In this document: in pieces, positions 1 to 9,064 of the stretch
How the letters are laid out: each line of letters opens with the position of its first letter
Numbering within the stretch: the first letter of the stretch is position 1
Assembly (NCBI GenBank): GCA_905479065.1
Contig: CAJQLB010000004.1
Location: forward strand, 62,001-126,000
DNA from: an uncultured Flavobacteriaceae bacterium
GTDB lineage: Bacteria; Bacteroidota; Bacteroidia; Flavobacteriales; Flavobacteriaceae
Direction: 5' to 3'
Length of the DNA: 64,000 bases
Notes under the pieces: generated by a model
The model's database searches: none
Told to the model about the DNA's origin: nothing
Seen by the model: the letters and a program-made list of their open reading frames with translations, nothing else
Translations under genes and position numbers: made by a program

Positions 1-51
1 AATTATCCTAATATTAAAGAGGACTTACAAGACAATAACGGTTCAGATTAA
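1..51 (+). CDS. Possible 3' end of a plus-strand gene cut by the window edge
   Basis: Frame 1 reads through 16 codons from the window edge to a TAA at 49-51. The residues are hydrophilic and end in DNNGSD, as many protein C-termini do. The piece is too short to assign a family. Frame 2 is also open, to about base 74, so the reading frame is not certain. Confidence 0.25.
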   Translation, partial: NYPNIKEDLQDNNGSD

Positions 52-214
52 GTTCAGATATTATTTAAGTTAAATATATTGACGAAGGGGTGACTATATG
101 TGCATCCCTTGTTTGATTTGTATAATTAGCAACGATGACTAGTTAAAACAAACAACAACTGTATAGCCATTATGTTTCTCAATGCATCCGTACATTAAGG
201 TGACCTAAAACAAG

Positions 215-1192
215 CTATTTATCCCTTGAAATAACATAATTAACCATCAAAACCAATGCTTCCTTATATTCAGAGTTTGGGTATTTTTTTAAAAGTTCAA
301 GTGCTTCTAATTGAAATTGCTCCATTTTAGACACAGCATACGCTAAACCTCCTTTTTCTTTAACAAACGCAATTACCTCCTTTACTCTAGCTTTATTTTT
401 ATTATGTTTTTTAACAGAATTAATAAGCCAATTTTGTTCTTTTTGTGTGCAATTGTTAAGAACATAAATTAATGGTAATGTCATTTTTTGCTCCTTAATG
501 TCTATCCCTGTAGGTTTTCCGATTTTTTCCTCTCCATAATCAAATAAATCATCTTTGATTTGAAACGCCATACCAATGAGTTCTCCAAATTTCCTCATCT
601 GCTCCACGTGATTGGTATTGGGCTTGACTGACGCTGCTCCTAAACTACAGCACGCGGCAATAAGTGTCGCTGTTTTTTGTCTAATTATGTCGTAATAAAC
701 ATCTTCTGTAATATCAAGTTTTCTGGCTTTATCGATTTGAAGTAATTCCCCCTCAACAATCTCTCTTACAGCTACCGAGATAATTTTTAACAAATCATAA
801 TCATTGTTGTCAATACAAACTAGCATGCCTTTTGACAAGAAATAATCACCAATTAAAACAGCAATTTTATTTTTCCATAGAGCATTAATTGAAAAGAAAC
901 CTCGTCGTCTGTTACTGTCGTCAACAACATCGTCATGAACCAAGGAGGCCGTGTGGATGAGTTCAATTACTGAGGCACCGCGGTATGTGCGCTCACTAAC
1001 CTCTCCATGATTGACTATTTTAGCAACTAAAAAAACAAACATAGGTCTCATTTGCTTCCCTTTCCGATTAACTATGTAATGTGTAATTCTGTTTAGTAAT
1101 GCCACTTTACTAGACATGGCTAAATGAAACTTTTGTTCAAACAGTTCCATTTCATAGTCGATAGGTTGCTTTATTTGCTCTACTATTTTCAA
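215..1192 (-). CDS. All-trans polyprenyl diphosphate synthase
   Basis: Trans-isoprenyl diphosphate synthase that chain-elongates allylic diphosphates with isopentenyl diphosphate, probably making the side chain of menaquinone. Both Asp-rich Mg-diphosphate motifs are present: DDVVD near residue 87 and DDLFD near residue 214. Length from this start is 325 aa, normal for the family. No ATG lies near the N-terminus. The longest frame would start at a TTG at 1213, but that TTG is the last three bases of a TAACTTTG promoter -7 box, so it cannot be in the mRNA. The next in-frame TTG at 1192 gives a start at KIVEQIKQPI, where flavobacterial homologues begin. Chain length cannot be read from sequence alone. 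Confidence 0.9.
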   Translation of the reverse strand: MKIVEQIKQPIDYEMELFEQKFHLAMSSKVALLNRITHYIVNRKGKQMRPMFVFLVAKIVNHGEVSERTYRGASVIELIHTASLVHDDVVDDSNRRRGFFSINALWKNKIAVLIGDYFLSKGMLVCIDNNDYDLLKIISVAVREIVEGELLQIDKARKLDITEDVYYDIIRQKTATLIAACCSLGAASVKPNTNHVEQMRKFGELIGMAFQIKDDLFDYGEEKIGKPTGIDIKEQKMTLPLIYVLNNCTQKEQNWLINSVKKHNKNKARVKEVIAFVKEKGGLAYAVSKMEQFQLEALELLKKYPNSEYKEALVLMVNYVISRDK

Positions 1193-1210
1193 TTCAAAAT
1201 AATTATACAG

Positions 1211-1238
1211 CAAAGTTACTAATAATGTCTACAACCAA
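1211..1238 (-). promoter_or_regulatory. Bacteroidota-type promoter of the polyprenyl synthase gene
   Basis: On the minus strand there is TTG (1238-1236), a 17-nt spacer, then TAACTTTG (1218-1211), matching the TTG/TAnnTTTG consensus of the Bacteroidota primary sigma factor. Transcription would begin about 5-8 nt further on, leaving a very short leader before the TTG start at 1192. Confidence 0.6.
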
Positions 1239-1269
1239 AAAAAGAAGTGTAATTATTGAAATTCTAATT

Positions 1270-2310
1270 TTAAGTTTTGTTGGCTAATTGTCCGCATGCT
1301 GCATCGATGTCCTTGCCGCGACTTCTCCTAACATTAACAACTATTCTGTTACTCTCTAGAGCACGAGTATACCCATCCAAACTCTCTTGAGAAGCCTGCT
1401 GATAAAGGCCATCATCAATTGGATTGTATTCAATTATATTGACCTTGCTAGGAACATACTTGCAAAACTTCACTAGAGCATCAATATCCTTCTGACAATC
1501 ATTAATTCCCTTCCAAATAACATATTCATAAGTTATTTGTCGATTGGTTTTTTTGTACCAATACTCCAATGCTTCGCGTAACTCAGCTAATGGAAATGTT
1601 TCATTGAAAGGCATAATTGATGTTCTAACATTATCAATTGCAGAATGTAGTGACACAGCCAAATTAAATTTAACTTGATCATCAGCCATTTTTCTGATCA
1701 TTTTTGGAACTCCTGATGTAGAGACAACAATACGCTTTGGTGACATCCCAAGTCCTTCAGGTGATGTGATTTTATCAATAGCTTTAAGAACATTATTGTA
1801 ATTCATAAGTGGTTCTCCCATTCCCATAAAAACAATATTCGACAACGGTCTATTATGATATAATTTACTTTGCTTATCAATGACTACGACCTGATCATAA
1901 ATCTCATCTGGATTCAGGTTACGCATTCTCTTTAAACGAGACGTAGCACAAAATTTACAATCTAAACTACATCCTACTTGACTCGAAACACAAGCCGTTG
2001 TTCGAGAGCCTGTAGGGATCAAAACAGATTCTACTGTTAAACCGTCATGTAATTTAACAGCATTTTTAATAGTTCCGTCAAGACTGCGCTGCATAGCATC
2101 TACTCGAATATGGTTGATCACAAAATTATTTTCAAGCATTTGCCTAGTTCCTTTTGAAACATTTGTCATCTCGTCAAATGAATAAGCAGCCTTAGACCAA
2201 AGCCACTCATAGACCTGATCTCCACGAAATGCCTTATCTCCTTCCTCTAAAAAGAAATCACGAAGTTGTTGTTTTGTTAGTGATCGAATGTCTTTTTTAT
2301 TTTCTTTCAT
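1270..2310 (-). CDS. rlmN: Dual-specificity RlmN: 23S rRNA A2503 / tRNA A37 C2-methyltransferase
   Basis: Radical-SAM enzyme that methylates C2 of A2503 in 23S rRNA and A37 in some tRNAs. The 346-aa length is typical. The radical-SAM cluster motif CSLDCKFC places ligands at Cys114, Cys118 and Cys121. The two other essential cysteines are present: Cys107 (in TTACVSS) and the methyl-carrying Cys339 (in AACGQL). The GMGEPLMNY SAM-binding motif is intact. It lies just downstream of the queA terminator, so it is probably transcribed separately from queA, and it ends 57 bp before the polyprenyl synthase promoter. Confidence 0.97.
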   Translation of the reverse strand: MKENKKDIRSLTKQQLRDFFLEEGDKAFRGDQVYEWLWSKAAYSFDEMTNVSKGTRQMLENNFVINHIRVDAMQRSLDGTIKNAVKLHDGLTVESVLIPTGSRTTACVSSQVGCSLDCKFCATSRLKRMRNLNPDEIYDQVVVIDKQSKLYHNRPLSNIVFMGMGEPLMNYNNVLKAIDKITSPEGLGMSPKRIVVSTSGVPKMIRKMADDQVKFNLAVSLHSAIDNVRTSIMPFNETFPLAELREALEYWYKKTNRQITYEYVIWKGINDCQKDIDALVKFCKYVPSKVNIIEYNPIDDGLYQQASQESLDGYTRALESNRIVVNVRRSRGKDIDAACGQLANKT

Positions 2311-2340
2311 TTTGATTGTAAAAGTAATGCAATATCAAAG

Positions 2341-2370
2341 CACAAAAAAGCCTCTGAAAAAGAGGCTTCA
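2341..2370 (-). terminator. Rho-independent terminator after queA
   Basis: Inverted repeat AAGCCTCT (2348-2355) / AGAGGCTT (2361-2368) with a 5-nt loop. Read on the minus strand the hairpin is followed by a run of six T, so it terminates transcription coming from queA ahead of rlmN. Confidence 0.75.
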
Positions 2371-2388
2371 ATATTTGATATTTTGTCT

Positions 2389-3438
2389 TTAGATAATCAA
2401 CATAGCATCTCCATAGCTATAGAACTTATAACCCTCTTTTATTGCCTCATCATATGCTTTCTTTATAAAATCATGACCAGCAAAAGCGGAAGCCATCATT
2501 AATAATGTTGATTTTGGAGTATGAAAATTCGTAATCATGCAATTTGCAATACTGAATTCATAAGGAGGAAAAATAAATTTATTCGTCCAACCCTCATATT
2601 CATTCAATGTTCCACTTGAAGATACTGAGCTTTCAACTGCTCGCATTGCAGTGGTTCCTACAGCACAAATACGTTTTTTGTTTTTTAATGCAGTGTTGAT
2701 TCCAGCTGCAGCAAATCTATCAATAGAAATTTCTTCACTGTCCATTTTATGCTTAGACAGATCTTCAACTTCCACAGGATTAAATGTCCCTAATCCAACA
2801 TGTAATGTGATTTCAGCAAAATTGATGCCTTTAATTTCTAAGCGTTTTAATAAATGTCTTGAGAAATGTAAGCCGGCAGTTGGTGCTGCAACAGCTCCTT
2901 CATTCTTTGCGAAAATTGTTTGATAGCGCTCCTCATCTTCTGGCTCGACATCTCTTTTAATGTACTTCGGAAGTGGTGTTTCTCCGAGTAGTGTCAATTT
3001 TTTTCTGAATTCGTGATATGACCCGTCGTATAAAAAGCGTAATGTTCTGCCTCTTGAGGTCGTATTATCAATTACCTCAGCCACTAGCATGTCATCATCA
3101 CCAAAATATAATTTGTTTCCAATTCTTATTTTTCTAGCAGGATCAACTAATACATCCCAAAGACGCTGCTCAGCATTTAATTCTCTCAATAAAAACACCT
3201 CAATTCTAGCACCTGTTTTCTCTTTATTTCCAAAAAGTCTTGCTGGAAAAACTTTTGTATTATTAAGAATCATGACGTCATCTTCATCAAAATAATCAAT
3301 AAGATCTTTGAATTGTTTGTGTTCTATTGTTTGATTGGCTCTATCTAAAACCATTAATTTTGACTCATCCCTGTGCTCTGAAGGGTATTCGGCTAGTAAT
3401 TCTTCAGGGAGTTCAAAATGAAAATGAGATAATTTCAT
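2389..3438 (-). CDS. queA: S-adenosylmethionine:tRNA ribosyltransferase-isomerase
   Basis: Transfers and isomerises the ribose of SAM onto 7-aminomethyl-7-deazaguanine in tRNA, giving epoxyqueuosine. The 349-aa length is normal. Family blocks are visible: [14 protein letters not shown] near the N-terminus, [22 protein letters not shown] and [10 protein letters not shown]. It starts at an ATG below its own promoter (TATATTTG at 3472-3465) and ends at a hairpin terminator, so it looks like an independent unit although all neighbours run the same way. Confidence 0.97.
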   Translation of the reverse strand: MKLSHFHFELPEELLAEYPSEHRDESKLMVLDRANQTIEHKQFKDLIDYFDEDDVMILNNTKVFPARLFGNKEKTGARIEVFLLRELNAEQRLWDVLVDPARKIRIGNKLYFGDDDMLVAEVIDNTTSRGRTLRFLYDGSYHEFRKKLTLLGETPLPKYIKRDVEPEDEERYQTIFAKNEGAVAAPTAGLHFSRHLLKRLEIKGINFAEITLHVGLGTFNPVEVEDLSKHKMDSEEISIDRFAAAGINTALKNKKRICAVGTTAMRAVESSVSSSGTLNEYEGWTNKFIFPPYEFSIANCMITNFHTPKSTLLMMASAFAGHDFIKKAYDEAIKEGYKFYSYGDAMLII

Positions 3439-3464
3439 GTAGTTTTCGTTTTTTAGGAAAGTGG

Positions 3465-3496
3465 CAAATATACAATCTGAAGGTAGGGGTTGTCAA
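3465..3496 (-). promoter_or_regulatory. Bacteroidota-type promoter of queA
   Basis: TTG at 3496-3494, a 21-nt spacer and TATATTTG at 3472-3465 on the minus strand fit the TTG/TAnnTTTG consensus. The -7 box ends 26 nt before the queA ATG. Confidence 0.55.
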
Positions 3497-3513
3497 GTAA
3501 ATCAGTGGTTATT

Positions 3514-4740
3514 TTAAATTTCTTTTATTGTCATGCCAATATTTATTAAGTCGCGCCAATAATCAGGAAAGGATTTTGAAACAACATTTGCCTTATTGAT
3601 TATGAGATTAGTTTTCAATCCCAAGGGAGCAAAAGCCATGGCCATTCTGTGATCCTTGTAAGTTTCAACAGTAACATTATCATTCAAAGGTTGACTATTA
3701 TCCATTATCAAACTATTTTCTGTTATTGAAACAAACGTTCCAAATTTTTCAATTTCATTTTTCAATGCAACTAATCTATCTGTTTCTTTAATTTTAAGAG
3801 TATGAAGTCCATGAAGTTCACATTTTAATCGCAGACCTAAACACGTTACTGCAATTGTTTGAGCTATATCTGGGCATTTGACAAGATTAAAAGCTTTTGG
3901 CTTGTTATTTTTAGAGACTTTTTTAAGTATTATTGAATTATTATTAAATGTTGTGTTAACACCAAATTCCTTATAAATATCAGCTAAAACTGAGTCGCCT
4001 TGCAGTGAGCTTTTTCTGTATGACGACAAGGTGATTTGAGTCTCAAGATTACTTAATGCAACGAAACTGTAAAAATAAGAGGCTGAAGACCAATCTGACT
4101 CTACTATTAAAGATACTGGAGAAAGGTGCTCAATTACTGGTTTTACCGAAATAATATTATCTTTAAATTCTGCGTTAATATCTAATTGTCTTAGCAGACC
4201 CAAGGTCATATTTATATATGGAATTGACGTTATTTCACCTTCTAGCGTCAATTCTAATCCGTTTTTTAAACTCGGTGCAATAAGCATCAGGGCTGATATA
4301 TACTGGCTACTCACATTCGCCTTGATACTAGCTCTTTTTCCATTAATGTCTTGTCCAGTAATTTTTAATGGTGGATATCCTTCAATATTTTCATATGTGA
4401 TTTTTGCGCCTAATTGATTTAGCACATCGACCAAAATTTTCACTGGACGCTCTTGCATTCTTGAAGACCCTGTTAAGATGACTTCCCTGTCTTTTTGCGT
4501 TGCTAAAAATGCAGTTAAAAACCGCATGGCTGTTCCTGCGTGATGAATATCTATGATTTTAGAATCTGAACTTAATGCTTTTTGCATAAGCACTGCATCA
4601 TCAGCATTTGAAATATTTTGTATTCCGATATTTGGGAATAGTGCTTGTAACAGCAACAATCTATTAGATTCACTTTTGGAACCAGTAATGGTTATTGCAG
4701 ATTGTTCCTTTATGGAAGATTTTTTAATTTGAATATTCAT
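3514..4740 (-). CDS. aroA: 3-phosphoshikimate 1-carboxyvinyltransferase (EPSP synthase)
   Basis: Sixth step of the shikimate pathway: transfers the enolpyruvyl group of PEP to shikimate-3-phosphate. Family signatures are present: KSESNRLLL near residue 22, GTAMRFLTAF around residue 88, SSQYISALM, KETDR, and the C-terminal DHRMAMAFAPLGL. It is 408 aa, slightly shorter than the roughly 427 of the E. coli enzyme. It lies about 36 bp after the mazG-like gene. A TACTTTTG box (4765-4758) in that gap could give it an extra promoter. It makes the chorismate precursor used by the attenuator-controlled operon at 7.1-11 kb. Confidence 0.95.
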   Translation of the reverse strand: MNIQIKKSSIKEQSAITITGSKSESNRLLLLQALFPNIGIQNISNADDAVLMQKALSSDSKIIDIHHAGTAMRFLTAFLATQKDREVILTGSSRMQERPVKILVDVLNQLGAKITYENIEGYPPLKITGQDINGKRASIKANVSSQYISALMLIAPSLKNGLELTLEGEITSIPYINMTLGLLRQLDINAEFKDNIISVKPVIEHLSPVSLIVESDWSSASYFYSFVALSNLETQITLSSYRKSSLQGDSVLADIYKEFGVNTTFNNNSIILKKVSKNNKPKAFNLVKCPDIAQTIAVTCLGLRLKCELHGLHTLKIKETDRLVALKNEIEKFGTFVSITENSLIMDNSQPLNDNVTVETYKDHRMAMAFAPLGLKTNLIINKANVVSKSFPDYWRDLINIGMTIKEI

Positions 4741-4775
4741 AAAATAAAAATGTTACTCAAAAGTAAGTCGTAAAT

Positions 4776-5102
4776 TTATTTTAATTTCTCATTATTATGG
4801 TGTCTATTGTGATCTCTTTTTGTTTTTAGCTCCAATTTTTTATGAAATGCTTCTTCCAAATTAACTCCAGTCTGATTGGCTAAGCATAAAACCACAAATA
4901 TCACATCTGCTAATTCTTCGCCCAGATCTTTGTTTTTATCGCTTTCTTTTTCGCTTTGCTCACCATAACGACGTGCAATAATTCTAGCAACTTCTCCAAC
5001 CTCTTCAGTAAGTTGCGCCATATTTGTAAGTTCGTTAAAGTATCGAACACCATGAGCTTTTATCCAGTCATCTACTACTTTTTGTGCGTTTGTTATATTC
5101 AT
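4776..5102 (-). CDS. MazG-type nucleotide pyrophosphohydrolase
   Basis: Small all-alpha NTP pyrophosphohydrolase of 108 aa. The Mg-binding signature is visible: EEVGEVARIIARRYGE, followed by DLGEELADVIFVVLCLAN, i.e. the ExxE ... ExxD pairs of the family. Its likely role is removing non-canonical or damaged nucleotides; the substrate cannot be read from sequence. It sits between dtd and aroA on the minus strand, 64 bp after dtd. Confidence 0.85.
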   Translation of the reverse strand: MNITNAQKVVDDWIKAHGVRYFNELTNMAQLTEEVGEVARIIARRYGEQSEKESDKNKDLGEELADVIFVVLCLANQTGVNLEEAFHKKLELKTKRDHNRHHNNEKLK

Positions 5103-5166
5103 GATTAAGACCTTAAAATATTGTATTTAATTAAAAAGCTATTTACTATTTCCATATACACAGCCA

Positions 5167-5619
5167 TTACTCTTTGTTTTTTGTATCAATTATTATCGTA
5201 ACTGGACCATCATTTATTAATTGGACCTTCATATCTGCCCCAAATTCTCCTGTTTGAACTGATTTATTTATTTGCAATTCAAGCTGCTTTACAAAAGTTT
5301 CATAAAGCGGAACCGCGACATCGGGTTTAGCCGCTTTTATATAACTTGGTCTGTTACCTTTTTTAGTATTCGCATGGAGTGTAAATTGACTAACGACGAT
5401 AACATTCCCATTAATATCTAGTAATGACTTATTCATAACATCATTTTCATCTTCAAAGATTCGAAGATTTGAAATTTTATTACATAACCAATTAATATCT
5501 TCTTGAGTATCATCATTCACTATACCCAACAACACTAGCAATCCCTTTTTAATTGATGCAACAATATTCCCTTCAATGGTTACGCTTGCATGAGATACTC
5601 TTTGTATTACAACCTTCAT
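5167..5619 (-). CDS. dtd: D-aminoacyl-tRNA deacylase
   Basis: Hydrolyses D-aminoacyl-tRNA (and Gly-tRNA-Ala), recycling tRNA misloaded with D-amino acids. Length is 150 aa, typical. The N-terminal MKVVIQRVSHASV, the SQFTL catalytic motif (VVSQFTLHANTKKGNRP) and the Gly-cisPro motif near the end (NDGPVTI) are all intact. It overlaps the end of rsgA by 4 bases (ATGA), so the two are translationally coupled. Confidence 0.96.
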   Translation of the reverse strand: MKVVIQRVSHASVTIEGNIVASIKKGLLVLLGIVNDDTQEDINWLCNKISNLRIFEDENDVMNKSLLDINGNVIVVSQFTLHANTKKGNRPSYIKAAKPDVAVPLYETFVKQLELQINKSVQTGEFGADMKVQLINDGPVTIIIDTKNKE

Positions 5620-6566
5620 TCTTTTTCAAAATTATCAGTTCTGTAATGCTCCTCTTCACCGTCTAAAATTTGTAAATAACTTCTGTATCTTGAAATGGCT
5701 ATTTCATCTACATCTAAAGCTTCCTTTACAGCACACTTAGGCTCGTGAATATGCAAACAGTTATTAAATTTACAGTCTTGTTTTAACTCAAAAAACTCAG
5801 GAAAATAATCTCCAACTTCTTCTTTTTCCATATCTACAACACCAAAACCTTTGATCCCCGGTGTATCAATAATTTTCGCATCAAAACTAAGATCAAACAT
5901 TTCAGCAAATGTAGTAGTGTGCTGCCCTTGTTGATGTTGCTCTGAAATTTCTTTTGTTTTTAAATTCAATCCAGATTCTATTGCATTTATTAAAGTGGAT
6001 TTTCCAACGCCTGAATGTCCCGTAAAAATGCTCACATTATCAATCATCAATTGCTTTACCTTTTCAACATTCTTTCCTGTTTTGGCAGAAATACCAATGC
6101 ATTGATATCCAATTTTTCGGTATATAGAAGCTAAATATTTCACCTCTAAAATAGTGTCATCGCCGTAAGCATCTATTTTATTAAAAAGTAAAATTGTTTT
6201 GATAGAATAAGCTTCAGCAGAAACCAAAAAACGATCAATAAAACTTGTAAATGTTGGCGGATTATCAATTGTAATAAGCAGAAAAATTTGATCTACATTA
6301 CTAGCAATAATATGAGTTTGCTTAGACAAGTTAACTGATTTTCGAATCACATAATTTTTACGTTCATGAATTCTATGAATGATTCCCGTAACTTCATCAT
6401 TCTTTGTCTCCAATTCAAAATCTACAATATCTCCAACAGCAATTGGATTAGTACTTTTTATACCTTTTATTCGAAATTTACCTTTAATACGACATTCAAT
6501 GATTTTACCGTTAAGTGTTTTAACGGTGTACCAACTTCCTGTAGATTTGTAAACAAGTCCTGTCAT
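5616..6566 (-). CDS. rsgA: Ribosome small-subunit-dependent GTPase A
   Basis: Circularly permuted GTPase that assists late maturation of the 30S subunit. The order of motifs shows the permutation: an N-terminal OB-fold, then G4 (LFNKID), then G1 (GHSGVGKST), then G3 (DTPG), and a C-terminal zinc-binding segment with Cys and His in CKFNNCLHIHEPKC. At 316 aa it is of normal length. It is the first gene of the rsgA-dtd-mazG-aroA run and is divergent from the secreted protein at 6646. Confidence 0.96.
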   Translation of the reverse strand: MTGLVYKSTGSWYTVKTLNGKIIECRIKGKFRIKGIKSTNPIAVGDIVDFELETKNDEVTGIIHRIHERKNYVIRKSVNLSKQTHIIASNVDQIFLLITIDNPPTFTSFIDRFLVSAEAYSIKTILLFNKIDAYGDDTILEVKYLASIYRKIGYQCIGISAKTGKNVEKVKQLMIDNVSIFTGHSGVGKSTLINAIESGLNLKTKEISEQHQQGQHTTTFAEMFDLSFDAKIIDTPGIKGFGVVDMEKEEVGDYFPEFFELKQDCKFNNCLHIHEPKCAVKEALDVDEIAISRYRSYLQILDGEEEHYRTDNFEKE

Positions 6567-6645
6567 TTAATATTTTATACCTGCAAATTAACAATTAATA
6601 TAAAGAATAGTTTACCTTAACATTCAAATTTTAAACTTTAAAAAG

Positions 6646-7095
6646 ATGAATAAAATATTATTTGCATTTTCAATAGCAGCACTTTTTAGCTTAGATACGA
6701 TGGCTCAAGTCGAGTATAAAGTAATTACTAGTGTCGAATCTATCGTTCCCGGTGGGTTGGGTCGCTCGAGAATTGTATCAGCTGACGAGGACAGAGACTA
6801 CAAAGATTTTACCACGGGACAAACAAAAGAAGACAACACACGTAACAAGTCAAAAAGAAGTGATATTAGAGTGAAAGATTTTGAAGAAACTAAGCTTTTA
6901 AATTTTTATAATCTTGGGGGTATAAGGTTTCAAAATATTGTCGCAAATGATGCCCTAATTTCATCAAAGATTAACACCATGGTCAGTGAGGGATGGGAAC
7001 TAGCCTTTGTTTCAAGTGCAGTAGAAAGTGATGCTGGTAAAAATGATGGAAATGGAATTTTCATAACCCGCTATATTTTTAAAAGAAATAAATAA
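6646..7095 (+). CDS. Small secreted protein of unknown function
   Basis: 149 aa. The N-terminus (MNKILFAFSIAALFSLDTMAQ) is a signal peptide with a likely cleavage after Ala, so the protein is exported. The mature part has a polar, charged stretch (residues about 48-75) and a C-terminal segment with ISSKINTMVSEGWELAFVSS, which resembles the short DUF4177-like fold where a strand is followed by 'GWE'. That resemblance is weak and is inference. It is the only plus-strand gene in the first 17 kb, standing alone between rsgA and the aromatic operon, and it ends in a bidirectional terminator. Confidence 0.75.
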   Translation: MNKILFAFSIAALFSLDTMAQVEYKVITSVESIVPGGLGRSRIVSADEDRDYKDFTTGQTKEDNTRNKSKRSDIRVKDFEETKLLNFYNLGGIRFQNIVANDALISSKINTMVSEGWELAFVSSAVESDAGKNDGNGIFITRYIFKRNK

Positions 7096-7122
7096 AAAAA
7101 AGCGCTTTCAGCGCTTTTTTTT
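7094..7122. terminator. Bidirectional terminator between converging genes
   Basis: AAAAAAAGCGC, loop TTTCA, GCGCTTTTTTT. The stem is flanked by A and T runs on both sides, so it can stop both the plus-strand secreted-protein gene and the minus-strand aromatic operon, whose stop codon lies inside it. Confidence 0.8.
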
Positions 7123-8203
7123 ATTCTTTTAAGATTTTTTCTTGATGATTTATCGATTCTTGATGAATAGCTTTGAACATCCTAAGTACAAATTCTTCAC
7201 TCAATTGGTGTTGCTCCCCCTCGAGAATCATTTTTCCCAATATTTCATTCCATCGCTTTGATTGTAAAACAGCGACATTATTTTTCTTTTTAAGTTCACC
7301 AATACCCTCTGAAACCTTCATACGCTTTCCTAATACTTCAATTAATTGATGATCAATAACATCTATTTGAGTTCTTAGTGTATTTATTTTATTCTTATAA
7401 TCTGCTTCTGCTGATGTTTCTTTTCTAATTTTTAAGTCATCCATAATAGTGACCAAGTTAGAGGGTGTAATCTGTTGCGCTGCGTCACTCCATGCATTAT
7501 CTGGGTCATGGTGAGTTTCAACCATAAGCCCATCAAAATTTAAATCTAATGCTGTTTGACATAAATCAAATATAATATCTCGTCTACCTGCGATATGAGA
7601 TGGATCAAGTATCAACGGTAAATCAGGAAAACGATTTTGTAAATCAATGGGTAATTGCCACTCTGGATTATTGCGATATCTTGTTTTTTCATACGCCGAA
7701 AATCCTCTATGAATGACACCTAGATTATTTATTCCAGAAGTGTAAAAACGTTCTACTGCCCCCAACCACAGCGACAAGTCCGGATTTACTGGATTTTTTA
7801 TAAGCACAGGCTTATCCGTTCCTTTTAAGGCCTCCGCTATTTCTTGAACTATAAAAGGACTAACAGTCGTTCTTGCTCCTATCCATAAAATATCAACATC
7901 ATGTTGTAAAGCGAGATCAACATGATTTGCATTAGCAACTTCTGTTGTAATAAGCATTCCTGTTTCTTCTTTGGCCTTTTGAAGCCATTTTAGGCCTAAA
8001 GCACCAACACCCTCAAAATTACCTGGTCGTGTTCTTGGCTTCCATATACCTGCACGTAATACTGTTGCATCCGTATGTTTTAATTGATGCGCTATTTCCA
8101 AAACTTGTTTCTCTGTTTCAGCACTACAGGGACCTGCGATCACCAACGGGTGGTCTAATTCAAAATTATTTAACCACGTTCTTAATTCTTTTTTATTTTT
8201 CAT
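7121..8203 (-). CDS. Bifunctional DAHP synthase / chorismate mutase
   Basis: Two fused enzymes of 360 aa. Residues about 1-260 are a class I DAHP synthase (E4P plus PEP to DAHP), with VIAGPCSAET, RAGIWKPRTRPG, WIGARTTVSPF, VLIKNPVNPD, DPSHIAGRRD and VETHHDPDNAWSD. Residues about 270-355 are an AroQ-type chorismate mutase with INTLRTQIDVIDHQLIEVLGKRM and the catalytic KKKNNVAVLQSKRW region. The pathway entry step is thus joined to the branch toward prephenate. Such fusions let chorismate or prephenate bound to the mutase inhibit DAHP synthase; that this happens here is inference. It is the last gene of the attenuator-controlled operon. Confidence 0.95.
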   Translation of the reverse strand: MKNKKELRTWLNNFELDHPLVIAGPCSAETEKQVLEIAHQLKHTDATVLRAGIWKPRTRPGNFEGVGALGLKWLQKAKEETGMLITTEVANANHVDLALQHDVDILWIGARTTVSPFIVQEIAEALKGTDKPVLIKNPVNPDLSLWLGAVERFYTSGINNLGVIHRGFSAYEKTRYRNNPEWQLPIDLQNRFPDLPLILDPSHIAGRRDIIFDLCQTALDLNFDGLMVETHHDPDNAWSDAAQQITPSNLVTIMDDLKIRKETSAEADYKNKINTLRTQIDVIDHQLIEVLGKRMKVSEGIGELKKKNNVAVLQSKRWNEILGKMILEGEQHQLSEEFVLRMFKAIHQESINHQEKILKE

Positions 8204-8212
8204 GTTACTTTT

Positions 8213-9064
8213 TTAAGCGATTCCTTTTAATATTTCTTTAATATGATTAGTACTTTTCATCTCTTGATATATGGAGTCAAAGTCATCGTTTTCAATATGA
8301 TGTTTAAATTGACTCAAATTTGCTATATACTCTTCTAATGTTTTTAAAATATTTATTTTATTCTGTCTAAAAATAGGAGTCCACATTTCTGGTGAACTTT
8401 TCGCCAATCGAACTGTAGACTCAAAACCACTTCCTGCCATGTCAAAAATGTCTCTTTCATTTTTTTCCTTTTCAATAACTGTTTTTCCCAACATGAAAGA
8501 ACTAATATGTGATAAATGTGATACATAAGCGATATGTTGATCATGTGCTTTGGGTTTCATATATCTAATTCTCATGCCCATACCGTCAAATAGTTTTAAT
8601 GCCTTTTCTTGTAATTTAAAAGCAGTTTCCTCTACTTGACAAATAATATTTGTTTGCCCTTTATACAAACTGTGAATTGCGGAAGATGGGCCAGAGAATT
8701 CTGTTCCTGCAATTGGGTGAGTTGCCAAAAAATTCCTGCGTCTAGGATGGTTTTTAACTGCTTGACAGATAGCTTCTTTGGTTGATCCAGCATCAATGAC
8801 TAATGTGTTGTCTGAGATGTTTGATAAAATTATTGGTAACTGCTCAACAATGACATTAACGGGAATTGCAACCACCACTAAATCTGCATGGCTTAAATCA
8901 TTAACGGTTGCAACATCATTTATAATTCCTAAAGCACTTGCTTTAGTTAGGTTTAGCTCACTATGGTCAATCCCAAAAATATTAGCATTAGGATATAGTT
9001 GTCGTATATCTAATGCAAAACTCCCTCCGATCAAACCAACACCAATGATGTATATATTTTTCAT
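8213..9064 (-). CDS. tyrA: Prephenate dehydrogenase
   Basis: Oxidative decarboxylation of prephenate to 4-hydroxyphenylpyruvate, toward tyrosine. The Rossmann motif IIGVGLIGGSFALDIR opens the protein. HPIAGTEFSGP and the TyrA helical domain follow, including SHLSHISSFML. I start it at the ATG at 9064 (283 aa). The longest frame would add 15 residues that precede the Rossmann strand and lie inside the upstream gene. From 9064 the start overlaps the aminotransferase stop by 4 bases (ATGA), the coupling expected in this operon. No ACT domain is present. Confidence 0.94.
   Translation of the reverse strand: MKNIYIIGVGLIGGSFALDIRQLYPNANIFGIDHSELNLTKASALGIINDVATVNDLSHADLVVVAIPVNVIVEQLPIILSNISDNTLVIDAGSTKEAICQAVKNHPRRRNFLATHPIAGTEFSGPSSAIHSLYKGQTNIICQVEETAFKLQEKALKLFDGMGMRIRYMKPKAHDQHIAYVSHLSHISSFMLGKTVIEKEKNERDIFDMAGSGFESTVRLAKSSPEMWTPIFRQNKINILKTLEEYIANLSQFKHHIENDDFDSIYQEMKSTNHIKEILKGIA

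Noticed and set aside
5616-5619. The rsgA/dtd overlap as a sequencing error or frameshift
   Set aside because: Both proteins are full length with intact ends; a 4-base ATGA overlap is ordinary operon coupling.
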